NCBI GenBank assembly: GCA_002707025.1
Contig: PALG01000027.1
Coordinates: 1-42,919 of the forward strand
Length of the DNA stretch: 42,919 nucleotides
Origin: Flavobacteriaceae bacterium
Lineage (GTDB): Bacteria; Bacteroidota; Bacteroidia; Flavobacteriales; Flavobacteriaceae
Direction: 5' to 3'
Under the pieces are notes generated by a model. The model made no database searches. It had not been told where the DNA came from and saw only the letters and a program-made list of their open reading frames with translations. The translations under genes were made by a program, and so were the position numbers. Positions 1 through 8,071 of this stretch are shown here, piece by piece (the first letter of the stretch is position 1; every line of letters starts with the position of its first letter).

Positions 1-604
1 CTCCGGAACCAGAGGCACCGTCGGCGATGTTGTTCGTGATCGTCGCGTTCAGTACGTTCAGGGTACCGCCGGCGTTGAAGATTCCCCCTCCGCCGTTGTC
101 AGCTCCGGCCCCACTGGCCGTGTTGCCGTCGATCACCGTGCCGTCCACGGTCATCGTACCGCTCCCGTTCCATAAGGCTCCGCCTTCCAAAGAGGCAGTG
201 TTGCCAGAGGCCGTTCCGCCCGTAATGGTCGAATCGTCGCTCCCGGTTATGTGAAGCCCTCCACCGTTACCCGGTGCAGCAGCTGTGCTGTTGTTCAACA
301 GGTCCACGTTGGTCAGGTCCAAGGTACCCCCTCCGGAGTTCACCTCGATACCACCGCCCGCTCGCATGGATGTGTTCCCGCTCAGTTCGCTGTCGCTCAC
401 CGATAGGCTCCCCATGTCGTTCAGGATACCCACTCCGGAACCAGAGGCACCGTCGGCGATGTTGTTCGTGATCGTCGCGTTCAGTACGTTCAGGGTACCA
501 CCGGCGTTGAAGATCCCCCCTCCGCCGTTGTCCGCTCCGGCCCCACTGGCCGTGTTGCCGTCGATCACCGTGCCGTCCACGGTCATCGTACCGCTTCCGT
601 TCCA
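1..604. repeat. Near-identical direct repeat, 1-172 and 433-604
   Basis: Bases 1-172 and 433-604 align with an offset of exactly 432 bp and differ at only about four positions by eye. Beyond about 172/604 the similarity falls sharply, although the encoded protein motif continues. This is far closer than any other pair of units in the gene, so it points to recent duplication, unequal exchange or gene conversion. The offset is a multiple of three, which keeps the reading frame. Confidence 0.85.
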
Positions 605-3090
605 AAGTCCGCCACCTTCGGAGGCAGCTACGTTTCCTGAGGCCGTTCCGTTGGTAATCATTGCTGTACCAGGACCCGTTATGTGCAGTCCACCACCATT
701 CCCAGGCGCTGAACCTGTAGTATTATTGGTAAGGGTTACATCCATTAGAGTTAGGGTTCCTGGGGTTACAGATGAATTATCTTCAATTCCACCTCCAGCT
801 CTGTTAGCCTGATTATTGGTTATGGTTGAATTATATACTTCTACAGTACCTCCATCCACATTCTGGATTCCACCGCCAGATCCTGCAAGACCTGATGCCG
901 TATTATTAGAAATGATAGAGGTATTCTGAACCACTAGCATTCCGCCGTTATTGAAAATTCCACCACCACCATTGTCGGCCGCATCACCTGTAGCAAAATT
1001 TCCATCTAGAGTGGTATTGTTAATTTCCATATTACTTCCTACTTGATTCCAAAGACCACCACCTTCAGTAGCAGCGGCATTGTCATTTACAAAACTATCT
1101 GTAAATACAATAGCGGCAGCACCAGAAACATGCAATCCTCCTCCATTACCTGGATTTGGAGTTCCGGCGAAGCCATTCACATTATTAATATTCAAGTTTG
1201 AGGTAAGCACATTTAGAGTTCCGTCGATAATCTCGATTCCACCCCCTGCTCTATTCGCAGAATTGGATAGAATATCGGAAGTATTTACTGTAATGGTTCC
1301 AGCAGTACTTAAAATACCGCCACCAGATCCTGATGTACCTACGGCCATATTTCCTTCAATAGTAGCGTTAAGGATGTTCATATCCCCACCATTGTTAAAA
1401 ACCCCTGCACCACCGTTATCGGCAGCATTTCCGTAGGCAATATTAGAACTTATCGATACACCGTCAAGTGTCATGGTACTTCCTACTTGGTTCCATACTC
1501 CGCCACCTTCAGAGGCAGCTAAATTAGCACCTACCGTACCACCGGTTATGGTAATTGTGGCAGCTCCCGATACATGCAGTGCTCCACCATTTCCGGGGTT
1601 CGGACTTCCTGCCGTTCCATTAACGTCGTTGAAAGCATTGGTAGTATTTGTAATGGTAAGTGTCCCATCTATAATTTCAATACCTCCTCCCGCTCTATTA
1701 GCGCTATTCAGAAAAATTTGTACATCTGAAATACTTACATCTCCAGCAGTACTAAATACTCCACCACCAGAACCAGAAGTTCCTGTGGCGAGGTTATTAT
1801 TTACGAAAGTTCCATTCACAATCGAAAGTGTTCCTCCATTATTAAAGATTCCCCCTCCACCATTATCAGCGTCATTTCCGCTGGAAGTATTATTATTTAC
1901 ATCTGTTGCGTCCACGGTCATCGTTCCAGCATTGTTCCATAGCCCGCCACCTTCAGAGGCAGCCAGGTTGTTGGTCACCGTAGCGTTCGTGATCATGGCG
2001 TTGGTCGTCCCGGAAAGGTGCAGTGCCCCTCCGTTTCCAGGGTTAGCCATGGCTCCAAGGCCTATGTCCACACCAGCGGAGTTCCCATCAAGGATAATAC
2101 CGTCCAAGGTAAGGTTCGTGCCCGAGGCATCCTCGATCGCACCACCCGCACGGCTGGCATAGTTCCCAGAGATCGTAAGTCCGCTGGCTAGGTCGAGCGT
2201 ACCGCCCGTGTTGTTGAAGATCGCGCCACCGCGTCCCCCTGGGGTTGCCCCCATGGCGATATTCCCTTCAAGGGTCGTTGCGGCATCCACCGCAAGGGTG
2301 CCCCCTCCAAGGTTGAAGAGCGCTCCCCCTCCCGTGTTCGGGCCAAGGGCGGAATTGCCCGTGAGGACCGTTCCGTTTACCGTCATGTTTCCGTTATGGT
2401 TCCAAAGACCACCGCCTTCGTTCGCACTGTTGTTCACTACCGAACCGCCGTTGAAGACCACGTCACCGGCACCGGTAATGTGAAGCCCACCACCATTACC
2501 CGGGTTGGGCGTAGCGATGGAGTTCCCATCAAGAACTATATCGTTGAATGTATAGGTCTCACCCGCCATGGCGTTCAGTTCGATCCCGCCACCTGCTCGG
2601 TTGGCCGTGTTACCTGAGATCGTGATCCCATCGATGTTCAGTGTCCCTGGGGTAAGGTTGAAGATACCACCACCCGATCCAGAAGCACCGGATGCAGTGT
2701 TATTGGTAATCATGGTTGTTCCTGTGACCACAAGGGTACCTCCATTGTTGAAGATCCCTCCACCACCTTCGTCTCCGGCAGCTCCCTGTGCATCGTTTGC
2801 GTCGATCATGACGTCTGTAACGGTCATGGTACCAGAACCATTCCATAGTCCACCGCCTTCTCGTGCGGCTGTATTATTGGTGAAACTACCTCCCGTAATG
2901 TTAGAATTAGCGGGGCCTGTAATATGCAAAGCGCCTCCATTTCCAGGGGCGCTTCCAGTAAAATTCGCGTCGAAGGTGCTATTAGTTATGGTCAATAAAT
3001 CTGGAGAATTACTTTCAATAGCGCCTCCAGCTCTTACTGAAGTATTATCATTAAAAGAACAATTTACAATCATAGCCATGCCCCCAACAT
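1..3090 (-). repeat. Seven higher-order coding repeats of about 432-460 bp
   Basis: The DNA that encodes the PGNGGGLH motif recurs near 250, 681, 1131, 1573, 2019, 2480 and 2925, giving spacings of roughly 430 to 460 bp. Each unit encodes the same ordered set of four Gly-rich coils. The units differ in spacing by small in-frame insertions, mostly in the inter-coil loops. The N-terminal stretch encoded at about 3090-3400 has more irregular coils. Confidence 0.85.
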
Positions 3091-3646
3091 CCACCAAAAT
3101 TGCTCCACCGCTACCAGTACTGGTATTTACTGCACGGTTATTTGTAAATGAACAATCTGTAAAAGTACTTGAGACATTTCTAACTAAAACAGCTCCACCT
3201 CCAACAGCTCCATTAGCTTCATTATTAGTAAAGGTACAATTGGTCGCAGTAAAAATTCCATTAACTACTGCTATGCCACCTCCATTTTCGGTAGTCGCAG
3301 TATGCATAAAGTCTTGGAAGGTAAGATTAGCAATACTATTCGTTCCACCACTTAAAAAAAGTAGGCGGTTATTGGAAGAACTTCCAAAAATAGTATTTCC
3401 TGCAACGTCGCCTGAAATAGCAACATCTACATTGGCCGCAATGGGGCCACTTGTGAGTACAGGATTGATTCCAGCATTAAAAGTAATAGTACTTGCTACC
3501 CCCGAAGTGTTAGCATCTATTACTGCTTGCCGAAAAGATCCTGGACCTGCGTCGTTTGTGTTTGTCACCGTAAATTGACCAAAAGCCAAAAAGGATGACA
3601 TGAGAAAAGCAATTAGAAAAAAGCTTTTCGAAGTAATCTTTTTCAT
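1..3646 (-). CDS. Giant secreted beta-helix repeat protein, N-terminal part (3' end off the window)
   Basis: Reading the minus strand from the ATG at 3646 gives an uninterrupted frame of 1215 codons that runs off the left edge. It opens with a signal peptide of the form MKKITSKSFFLIAFLM...AFGQ, followed by the NTNDAGPGSFRQAV motif common at the start of bacterial beta-helix surface proteins. The rest is Gly/Asn/Thr-rich. Seven large repeats of about 145-150 residues each contain four coil-like segments, marked by NGGGLHITG, EGGGLWN, NGGGGIFN and RAGGGIE. This pattern predicts a right-handed parallel beta-helix, as in polymorphic outer-membrane or adhesin-like proteins. Surface location is inferred; a type IX secretion tail would lie outside the window. 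No catalytic motif is visible. The Pro-rich plus-strand frames here are antisense shadows. Parts of the gene are much richer in G+C than others. Confidence 0.85.
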   Translation of the reverse strand, partial: MKKITSKSFFLIAFLMSSFLAFGQFTVTNTNDAGPGSFRQAVIDANTSGVASTITFNAGINPVLTSGPIAANVDVAISGDVAGNTIFGSSSNNRLLFLSGGTNSIANLTFQDFMHTATTENGGGIAVVNGIFTATNCTFTNNEANGAVGGGAVLVRNVSSTFTDCSFTNNRAVNTSTGSGGAILVDVGGMAMIVNCSFNDNTSVRAGGAIESNSPDLLTITNSTFDANFTGSAPGNGGALHITGPANSNITGGSFTNNTAAREGGGLWNGSGTMTVTDVMIDANDAQGAAGDEGGGGIFNNGGTLVVTGTTMITNNTASGASGSGGGIFNLTPGTLNIDGITISGNTANRAGGGIELNAMAGETYTFNDIVLDGNSIATPNPGNGGGLHITGAGDVVFNGGSVVNNSANEGGGLWNHNGNMTVNGTVLTGNSALGPNTGGGALFNLGGGTLAVDAATTLEGNIAMGATPGGRGGAIFNNTGGTLDLASGLTISGNYASRAGGAIEDASGTNLTLDGIILDGNSAGVDIGLGAMANPGNGGALHLSGTTNAMITNATVTNNLAASEGGGLWNNAGTMTVDATDVNNNTSSGNDADNGGGGIFNNGGTLSIVNGTFVNNNLATGTSGSGGGVFSTAGDVSISDVQIFLNSANRAGGGIEIIDGTLTITNTTNAFNDVNGTAGSPNPGNGGALHVSGAATITITGGTVGANLAASEGGGVWNQVGSTMTLDGVSISSNIAYGNAADNGGAGVFNNGGDMNILNATIEGNMAVGTSGSGGGILSTAGTITVNTSDILSNSANRAGGGIEIIDGTLNVLTSNLNINNVNGFAGTPNPGNGGGLHVSGAAAIVFTDSFVNDNAAATEGGGLWNQVGSNMEINNTTLDGNFATGDAADNGGGGIFNNGGMLVVQNTSIISNNTASGLAGSGGGIQNVDGGTVEVYNSTITNNQANRAGGGIEDNSSVTPGTLTLMDVTLTNNTTGSAPGNGGGLHITGPGTAMITNGTASGNVAASEGGGLWNGSGTMTVDGTVIDGNTASGAGADNGGGGIFNAGGTLNVLNATITNNIADGASGSGVGILNDMGSLSVSDSELSGNTSMRAGGGIEVNSGGGTLDLTNVDLLNNSTAAAPGNGGGLHITGSDDSTITGGTASGNTASLEGGALWNGSGTMTVDGTVIDGNTASGAGADNGGGGIFNAGGTLNVLNATITNNIADGASGSG

Positions 3647-3748
3647 AGTAAATGTGATTAGTTTAACAATTTTTTGAATTGCTGGCAAAGCCAACTAATA
3701 ACACTTACGAGAAAAAATACATTCCGGTTTTAAATTACCGATATTTTT

Positions 3749-4705
3749 TTAGGAATTATCTTTCAAATAGTTACGCACATTTTTTTCAATGCGTTCTTCA
3801 ATATTTGAGACGTCTGCCTTTATAAAGGTTTCACCCGTGATATTTTCATACAATTCAATATACCTTTCTGAAACCGTTTCAATATATGAATCGCTCATAA
3901 AAGGCACTTCCTGTCCTTCTTTTCCTTGGAAACCATTTTGAATAAGCCACTGCCTAACAAATTCTTTCGATAACTGCTTTTGTGGCTCCTTATTTTTTTG
4001 TCTTTCAGCATAGCCCTCCGCATAAAAGTAACGGGAAGAATCTGGAGTATGGATTTCATCGATCAAGACAATTTTCCCTTCTTTGGTTTTTCCGAATTCA
4101 TACTTGGTATCCACTAGGATGAGTCCACGTTTGGCTGCTATTTCAGTACCACGTTGAAAGAGTTTTCTTGTATAATCCTCTAACTGAAAATAATCTTCTT
4201 CAGAAACAATACCCCGTTTTAAAATGTCCTCTCGGGAAATATCCTCATCGTGATCTCCTTTTTCAGCTTTGGTGGCTGGAGTGATAATGGGTTCCGGAAA
4301 TTTATCATTTTCCTGCATTCCTTCAGGCATGCTTACACCACAAAGCGTCCGTTTGCCAGCCTTATATTCTCGTGCCGCGTGTCCACTTAAATATCCACGA
4401 ATTACCATTTCTACTTTAAAAGGTTCGCAGGAGACGCCTACCGCAACATTGGGATCTGGGGTAGCCATGAGCCAATTAGGTACCAAGTCTTCCGTGTCTT
4501 TCATCATTTTGGTGGCAATCTGATTCAGGATTTGGCCTTTGTAAGGAATCCCTTTAGGCATCACCACATCAAAAGCACTTAATCGATCGGTGGCAATCAT
4601 GACCAAAAGATCATTATTCAACGTATACACTTCCCGAACCTTTCCTTTATAGACACTTATCTGTCCAGGAAAATTGAAATTGGTATCTATGATTGTTTTA
4701 CTCAT
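3749..4705 (-). CDS. purC: SAICAR synthase (phosphoribosylaminoimidazole-succinocarboxamide synthase)
   Basis: A 318-residue cytoplasmic enzyme that joins CAIR and aspartate using ATP to make SAICAR in purine synthesis. Visible family motifs include the N-terminal KGKVREVY segment, the [18 protein letters not shown] block just after it, [10 protein letters not shown]-like [14 protein letters not shown], and LVDTKYEFG followed by [10 protein letters not shown]. The length fits the longer form of the family rather than the roughly 240-residue enteric form. The ATG at 4705 directly abuts the TAA stop of phoH (4706-4708), so the two genes are almost certainly co-transcribed and its ribosome-binding region lies inside phoH. 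The next gene on this strand, the beta-helix protein, begins 103 bp downstream. Confidence 0.96.
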   Translation of the reverse strand: MSKTIIDTNFNFPGQISVYKGKVREVYTLNNDLLVMIATDRLSAFDVVMPKGIPYKGQILNQIATKMMKDTEDLVPNWLMATPDPNVAVGVSCEPFKVEMVIRGYLSGHAAREYKAGKRTLCGVSMPEGMQENDKFPEPIITPATKAEKGDHDEDISREDILKRGIVSEEDYFQLEDYTRKLFQRGTEIAAKRGLILVDTKYEFGKTKEGKIVLIDEIHTPDSSRYFYAEGYAERQKNKEPQKQLSKEFVRQWLIQNGFQGKEGQEVPFMSDSYIETVSERYIELYENITGETFIKADVSNIEERIEKNVRNYLKDNS

Positions 4706-5659
4706 TTAATTTCTGTTTTCAATAGCATTATATGCAGCAATTACTTTTTTCACCAATTTATGGCGAATGACATCTTTATCGTCCAAATAAATCATCCCGA
4801 CACCTTCCACGTCCTTTAAGATAAGTAAGGCTTCCTTAAGACCCGAAGTGACCCTACGAGGTAAATCCACTTGGCCTGGATCTCCCGTAATCATAAATTT
4901 GGCATTTTTCCCCATCCGGGTTAAGAACATCTTCATTTGGGCATGGGTGGTATTTTGTGCCTCATCCAAAATGACAAAAGCATTGTCTAAGGTACGTCCG
5001 CGCATAAAAGCCATGGGGGCAATTTGAATGATTCCCTTTTCAATATGTGACTCCAACTTTTCATGCGGAATCATATCCCTTAATGCATCGTATAGGGGTT
5101 GCATGTAAGGATCTAACTTTTCCTTTAAATCGCCAGGAAGAAACCCTAAATTCTCTCCTGCCTCTACTGCCGGGCGCGTAAGGATGATCCTTCTTACCTG
5201 TTTATCCTTTAAGGCCTTAACGGCCAAAGCAACACCCGTATAGGTTTTACCTGTTCCCGCAGGACCAATGGCAAAGACCATATCATTCTTCTTCATTTTA
5301 TCGACCAACTTACGCTGGTTCACCGTTTGTGCTTTAATGAGGCGCCCATTAACTCCATGAACTAACGTCTCGCCACTACTTTCGGAAGTTTGATAGTCTT
5401 CCTTACTGTCACTGGAAAGTACGCGTTCGATAGCGTTTTCATCTATTTTGTTGTACTTGGCAAAGTGTTCCAAAATCATGGTAAGCCGTTCATCGAATTC
5501 TTCCAGGATCTCTTCATCACCATAGGCAGTAATACGATTGCCTCTTGCGACAATTTTCAGTTTGGGAAAATACTTTTTAATCAGTTCTATGTTAGCATTT
5601 TGGTTTCCGAAGAAATCACGAGGGCTAATCTCGGTAAGCTCGACTATAAGTTCGTTCAA
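4706..5659 (-). CDS. phoH: PhoH-family ATPase
   Basis: A 317-residue PhoH/PhoL-type P-loop ATPase, cytoplasmic; the family is linked to RNA metabolism and stress but its exact role is not settled. Residues 1-115 form a small N-terminal domain of the KH-like/RNA-contact type. The Walker A motif GPAGTGKT is at about 132-139, the Walker B motif VILDEAQN at about 229-236, and TGDPGQVDLP follows as the sensor segment. The gene is the first of a phoH-purC pair with zero spacing. A TAnnTTTG-like -7 element lies at 5716-5723 on this strand, giving an expected leader of about 50 nt. Confidence 0.95.
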   Translation of the reverse strand: MNELIVELTEISPRDFFGNQNANIELIKKYFPKLKIVARGNRITAYGDEEILEEFDERLTMILEHFAKYNKIDENAIERVLSSDSKEDYQTSESSGETLVHGVNGRLIKAQTVNQRKLVDKMKKNDMVFAIGPAGTGKTYTGVALAVKALKDKQVRRIILTRPAVEAGENLGFLPGDLKEKLDPYMQPLYDALRDMIPHEKLESHIEKGIIQIAPMAFMRGRTLDNAFVILDEAQNTTHAQMKMFLTRMGKNAKFMITGDPGQVDLPRRVTSGLKEALLILKDVEGVGMIYLDDKDVIRHKLVKKVIAAYNAIENRN

Positions 5660-5715
5660 AAGCAGAAAGTTTTAAATAGGTAACAATGTTCTTGTAAATA
5701 TAGTTTTTCTAGTCA

Positions 5716-5723
5716 CAAAAGTA
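5716..5723 (-). promoter_or_regulatory. Putative -7 element of the phoH-purC promoter
   Basis: The minus strand reads TACTTTTG, an exact match to the Bacteroidota -7 consensus TAnnTTTG. A TTTTG block lies at 5750-5754, about 26 bases upstream, which is slightly longer than usual for the -33 element. It sits four bases from the opposite-facing -7 element at 5727-5734. Confidence 0.55.
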
Positions 5724-5726
5724 CCT

Positions 5727-5734
5727 TATTTTTG
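5727..5734 (+). promoter_or_regulatory. Putative -7 element of the SAM hydrolase-gldG operon
   Basis: The plus strand reads TATTTTTG, an exact match to TAnnTTTG, 42 bases before the ATG at 5777. No convincing -33 TTG is seen upstream; the region is T-rich. It faces away from the phoH promoter element at 5716-5723. Confidence 0.55.
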
Positions 5735-5776
5735 TACGACTTGTTTTAACAAAATATCAACAATTAGCCGAAACGA

Positions 5777-6607
5777 ATGCCCATTGTTACCCTTACGACC
5801 GATTTTGGAGAAAAAGATCACTACGTGGGAGCCGTAAAAGGTGCTATTTACAGCGAATTGGAAAGCGTTCGCATTGTTGATATCTCCCATTCCATCTCGC
5901 CTTTTCATATTACGGAAGCGGCCTATATTATTCAAAATGCCTACCATAGCTTTCCGAAGGGAAGCATCCATATTATTGGTATTGACAGCGAATTGAATCC
6001 GGAGAACAAACACATTGCCGTATTGTTGGACGGTCATTATTTTATTTGTGCCAACAATGGCATTATTTCGTTATTGGCGGCTGAAATACGTCCCGAAAAG
6101 ATTGTGGAAATCAATATTCATGATCGTGTGGAAAGTAATTTCCCTGTATTGGATGTGTTTGTGAAGGTAGCATGCCATATTGCACGGGGAGGTACACTGG
6201 AAGTGATTGGAAAGACCATTGAACAGGTGAAGGAATTGAAAGGGATTCAACCGGTGGTCAATTCCGAAGGAAATCAAATAATAGGCAACGTTATTTATAT
6301 TGACAACTACGGAAACGTGATTAGTAATATTTCCCAAAAGCTATTTGAAAAGACCGGAAAGGGGCGGAATTTTAAAATAGCTACCCGTACAGCGCAATTT
6401 TCAAAAATTTACAAGAATTATAGCGACGCTATCAATTTTGACCTTCCGCCTGAAAAACGGGAAGAAGATGGAAAAAAGCTTGCGCTTTGGAATTCCTCTA
6501 ATTATCTGGAATTGGCTATTTATAAAAGCAACCCCAGAACGGTGGGCAGTGCCGCTACCCTATTTGCCTTGGATTACTGGGATACCCTTACCATAAATTT
6601 TGAATAA
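5777..6607 (+). CDS. SAM hydrolase / SAM hydroxide adenosyltransferase family (DUF62)
   Basis: A 276-residue cytoplasmic protein of the family that includes the archaeal and bacterial SAM hydroxide adenosyltransferases and the related fluorinase and chlorinase. Ordinary members cleave S-adenosylmethionine with water to adenosine and methionine. The N-terminus ITLTTDFG-type block (IVTLTTDFGEKDHYVGAVKG) is diagnostic, followed by DISHSISPFHI and later VIYIDNYGNVISNI, which contributes to the nucleotide pocket. There is no sign of the extra loop reported for fluorinases, so a hydrolase is most likely. Its stop overlaps the next start by one base (TAATG). It heads a five-gene operon that ends with gldF-gldG. 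Confidence 0.88.
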   Translation: MPIVTLTTDFGEKDHYVGAVKGAIYSELESVRIVDISHSISPFHITEAAYIIQNAYHSFPKGSIHIIGIDSELNPENKHIAVLLDGHYFICANNGIISLLAAEIRPEKIVEINIHDRVESNFPVLDVFVKVACHIARGGTLEVIGKTIEQVKELKGIQPVVNSEGNQIIGNVIYIDNYGNVISNISQKLFEKTGKGRNFKIATRTAQFSKIYKNYSDAINFDLPPEKREEDGKKLALWNSSNYLELAIYKSNPRTVGSAATLFALDYWDTLTINFE

Positions 6608-6903
6608 TGTTCACAAGAATTGTAAAAATGGTTTTTGAACCGAAAAACATTCCTGTTTTTTTAAATAATTTTGAAGCAGTGAAGGAAAAGATTCGAGGTT
6701 TTGAAGGCTGTGAATTTTTAGAATTATATCAAGACAAAAAAGATAGCAACGTGTTTTTTACCTATAGCAAATGGCAAACCGAAGCCTCCTTAGAATGCTA
6801 CCGAAACAGTAACTTGTTTAAAGAAGTTTGGTCCCAGACAAAACCTCTGTTTCAGGAAAAGGCAGAAGCTTGGAGTGTGGACACCTTATATCATTTAGGA
6901 TAA
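6607..6903 (+). CDS. Small antibiotic-biosynthesis-monooxygenase-like protein
   Basis: A 98-residue protein of the dimeric alpha/beta-barrel (ABM, YgiN-like) type. It begins MFTRIVKMVFEPKNIPVFLN, then has the typical FLELYQDKKDSNVFFTYSKW strand-turn-strand pattern and a helix ending ECYRNSNLFKEVW. Members act on quinols or haem, or have no known activity; I cannot assign a substrate. The start overlaps the upstream stop by one base, and the GNAT gene follows after two bases. Cytoplasmic, with no signal peptide. Confidence 0.8.
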   Translation: MFTRIVKMVFEPKNIPVFLNNFEAVKEKIRGFEGCEFLELYQDKKDSNVFFTYSKWQTEASLECYRNSNLFKEVWSQTKPLFQEKAEAWSVDTLYHLG

Positions 6904-6905
6904 AA

Positions 6906-7361
6906 ATGAACGTACTACGAACGACTTCTAAAAATACGGATTTTGAGGCGCTAGTCGCTTTGTTGGATGCCGATTTGGCAAAACGTGACGGGCAAGATCA
7001 TGCCTTTTACCATCAATTCAACAGTATTGCAAATTTGAAATATGTGGTGGTTTGCTATTGGGAAGAAAAACCGGTAAGTTGTGGTGCATTTAAGGCCTTT
7101 GAAGGGAATTCCGTAGAAATTAAACGGATGTACACTTTACCCGAATATCGAGGGAAAGGATGTGCTTCGATTGTCCTAAAGGCATTAGAAGATTGGGCAA
7201 AAGAACTTGGCTATCAAAGTTGTATGTTGGAAACTGGCAAAAAACAACCGGAAGCCATTGGTTTGTATCAGAAAAATGGATATGTTTCAATTGAAAATTA
7301 CGGACAATATAAAGGGGTGGAAAACAGTTTATGTTTTCAGAAAACCTTAGCCAAAGTATGA
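6906..7361 (+). CDS. GNAT-family N-acetyltransferase
   Basis: A 151-residue GCN5-related acetyltransferase. The acetyl-CoA-binding motif A is visible as MYTLPEYRGKGCASIVLKAL, and motif B as CMLETGKKQPEAIGLYQKNG. The in-frame open region extends further upstream, but the ATG at 6906 lies two bases after the previous stop and gives a normal GNAT N-terminus (MNVLRTTSKNTDF), so it is preferred. The acceptor substrate is unknown. Its TGA overlaps the start of gldF (ATGA at 7358-7361), which indicates translational coupling. Confidence 0.88.
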   Translation: MNVLRTTSKNTDFEALVALLDADLAKRDGQDHAFYHQFNSIANLKYVVVCYWEEKPVSCGAFKAFEGNSVEIKRMYTLPEYRGKGCASIVLKALEDWAKELGYQSCMLETGKKQPEAIGLYQKNGYVSIENYGQYKGVENSLCFQKTLAKV

Positions 7362-8071
7362 TTGCACTTGTAAAAAAAGAAATACGAAGTTTTTTTGCTT
7401 CTCCTATTGGCTACTTGGTGATCGCTGTTTTTTTGATTATCAACGGACTTTTTTTATGGGTTTTTGATGGAAACTTCAATATTTTTGATAGTGGTTTTGC
7501 CGATTTAGCCCCCTTTTTCGAATTGGCCCCTTGGGTATTTATTTTTTTAATTCCTGCCATTACCATGCGAGCTTTTAGTGATGAAAAACGGATGGGTACA
7601 TTGGAGCTACTCCTTACCAAACCGATTTCCCTTCAACAAATTGTTCTTGGAAAGTATTTTGGGGCGCTACTTCTCATCTTGTTGGCGCTTATACCAACAC
7701 TTGTTTATATTTTTTCCATTTCCGATTTAGGCAATCCGCCCGGCAATTGGGATAGCGGCAGTACTATAGGTTCGTATATTGGACTGCTGTTTTTAGGAAT
7801 GGCTTACACGGCCATTGGGATATTTACATCTACCCTTACGGAAAATCAAATAGTGGCTTTTATTATCGCGGTGTTTCTTTGTTTTTTTATGTATTATGGA
7901 TTTGAGGGTATTTCGGGGATCATTCCTGCTTTGGAGGTCACAAACCTGGGGATGCAGTCTCACTTTAATAGCGTAGCACGCGGAGTGCTCGACACTAGGG
8001 ATTTGGTATATTTTATGAGTGTAACCCTATTCTTTTTGGTGCTTACCTTTTTAAAACTGAAGAAAAGCTAA
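7358..8071 (+). CDS. gldF: Gliding-motility ABC permease GldF
   Basis: A 237-residue inner-membrane protein of the ABC-2 permease type. The start chosen is the ATG at 7358 (MIALVKKEIRSFFASPIGYL), which overlaps the upstream stop and matches the usual GldF N-terminus; an in-frame ATG at 7331 would add nine residues. Five or six hydrophobic segments are visible, with the conserved cytoplasmic loop AFSDEKRMGTLELLLTKPIS between the second and third. GldF works with GldG and the ATPase GldA; gldA is not in this window. The family is associated with Flavobacteriia gliding, although its transport substrate is unknown. It overlaps gldG by one base. Confidence 0.93.
   Translation: MIALVKKEIRSFFASPIGYLVIAVFLIINGLFLWVFDGNFNIFDSGFADLAPFFELAPWVFIFLIPAITMRAFSDEKRMGTLELLLTKPISLQQIVLGKYFGALLLILLALIPTLVYIFSISDLGNPPGNWDSGSTIGSYIGLLFLGMAYTAIGIFTSTLTENQIVAFIIAVFLCFFMYYGFEGISGIIPALEVTNLGMQSHFNSVARGVLDTRDLVYFMSVTLFFLVLTFLKLKKS

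Noticed and set aside
267-605. Arg-rich minus-strand open frame
   Set aside because: It is in a different frame from the beta-helix gene, overlaps it fully and has a composition typical of an out-of-frame read of GC-rich repeats.
1-3090. Regular repeats as a CRISPR array
   Set aside because: The repeat units are about 430-460 bp long, protein-coding and imperfect, with no short constant repeat and unique spacer pattern, and no cas genes are nearby.
27-3578. Long Pro-rich open frames on the plus strand
   Set aside because: They are antisense to the Gly/Asn-rich beta-helix gene. The minus-strand frame from 3646 is continuous, has a signal peptide and repeats with meaningful protein motifs; the plus frames do not.
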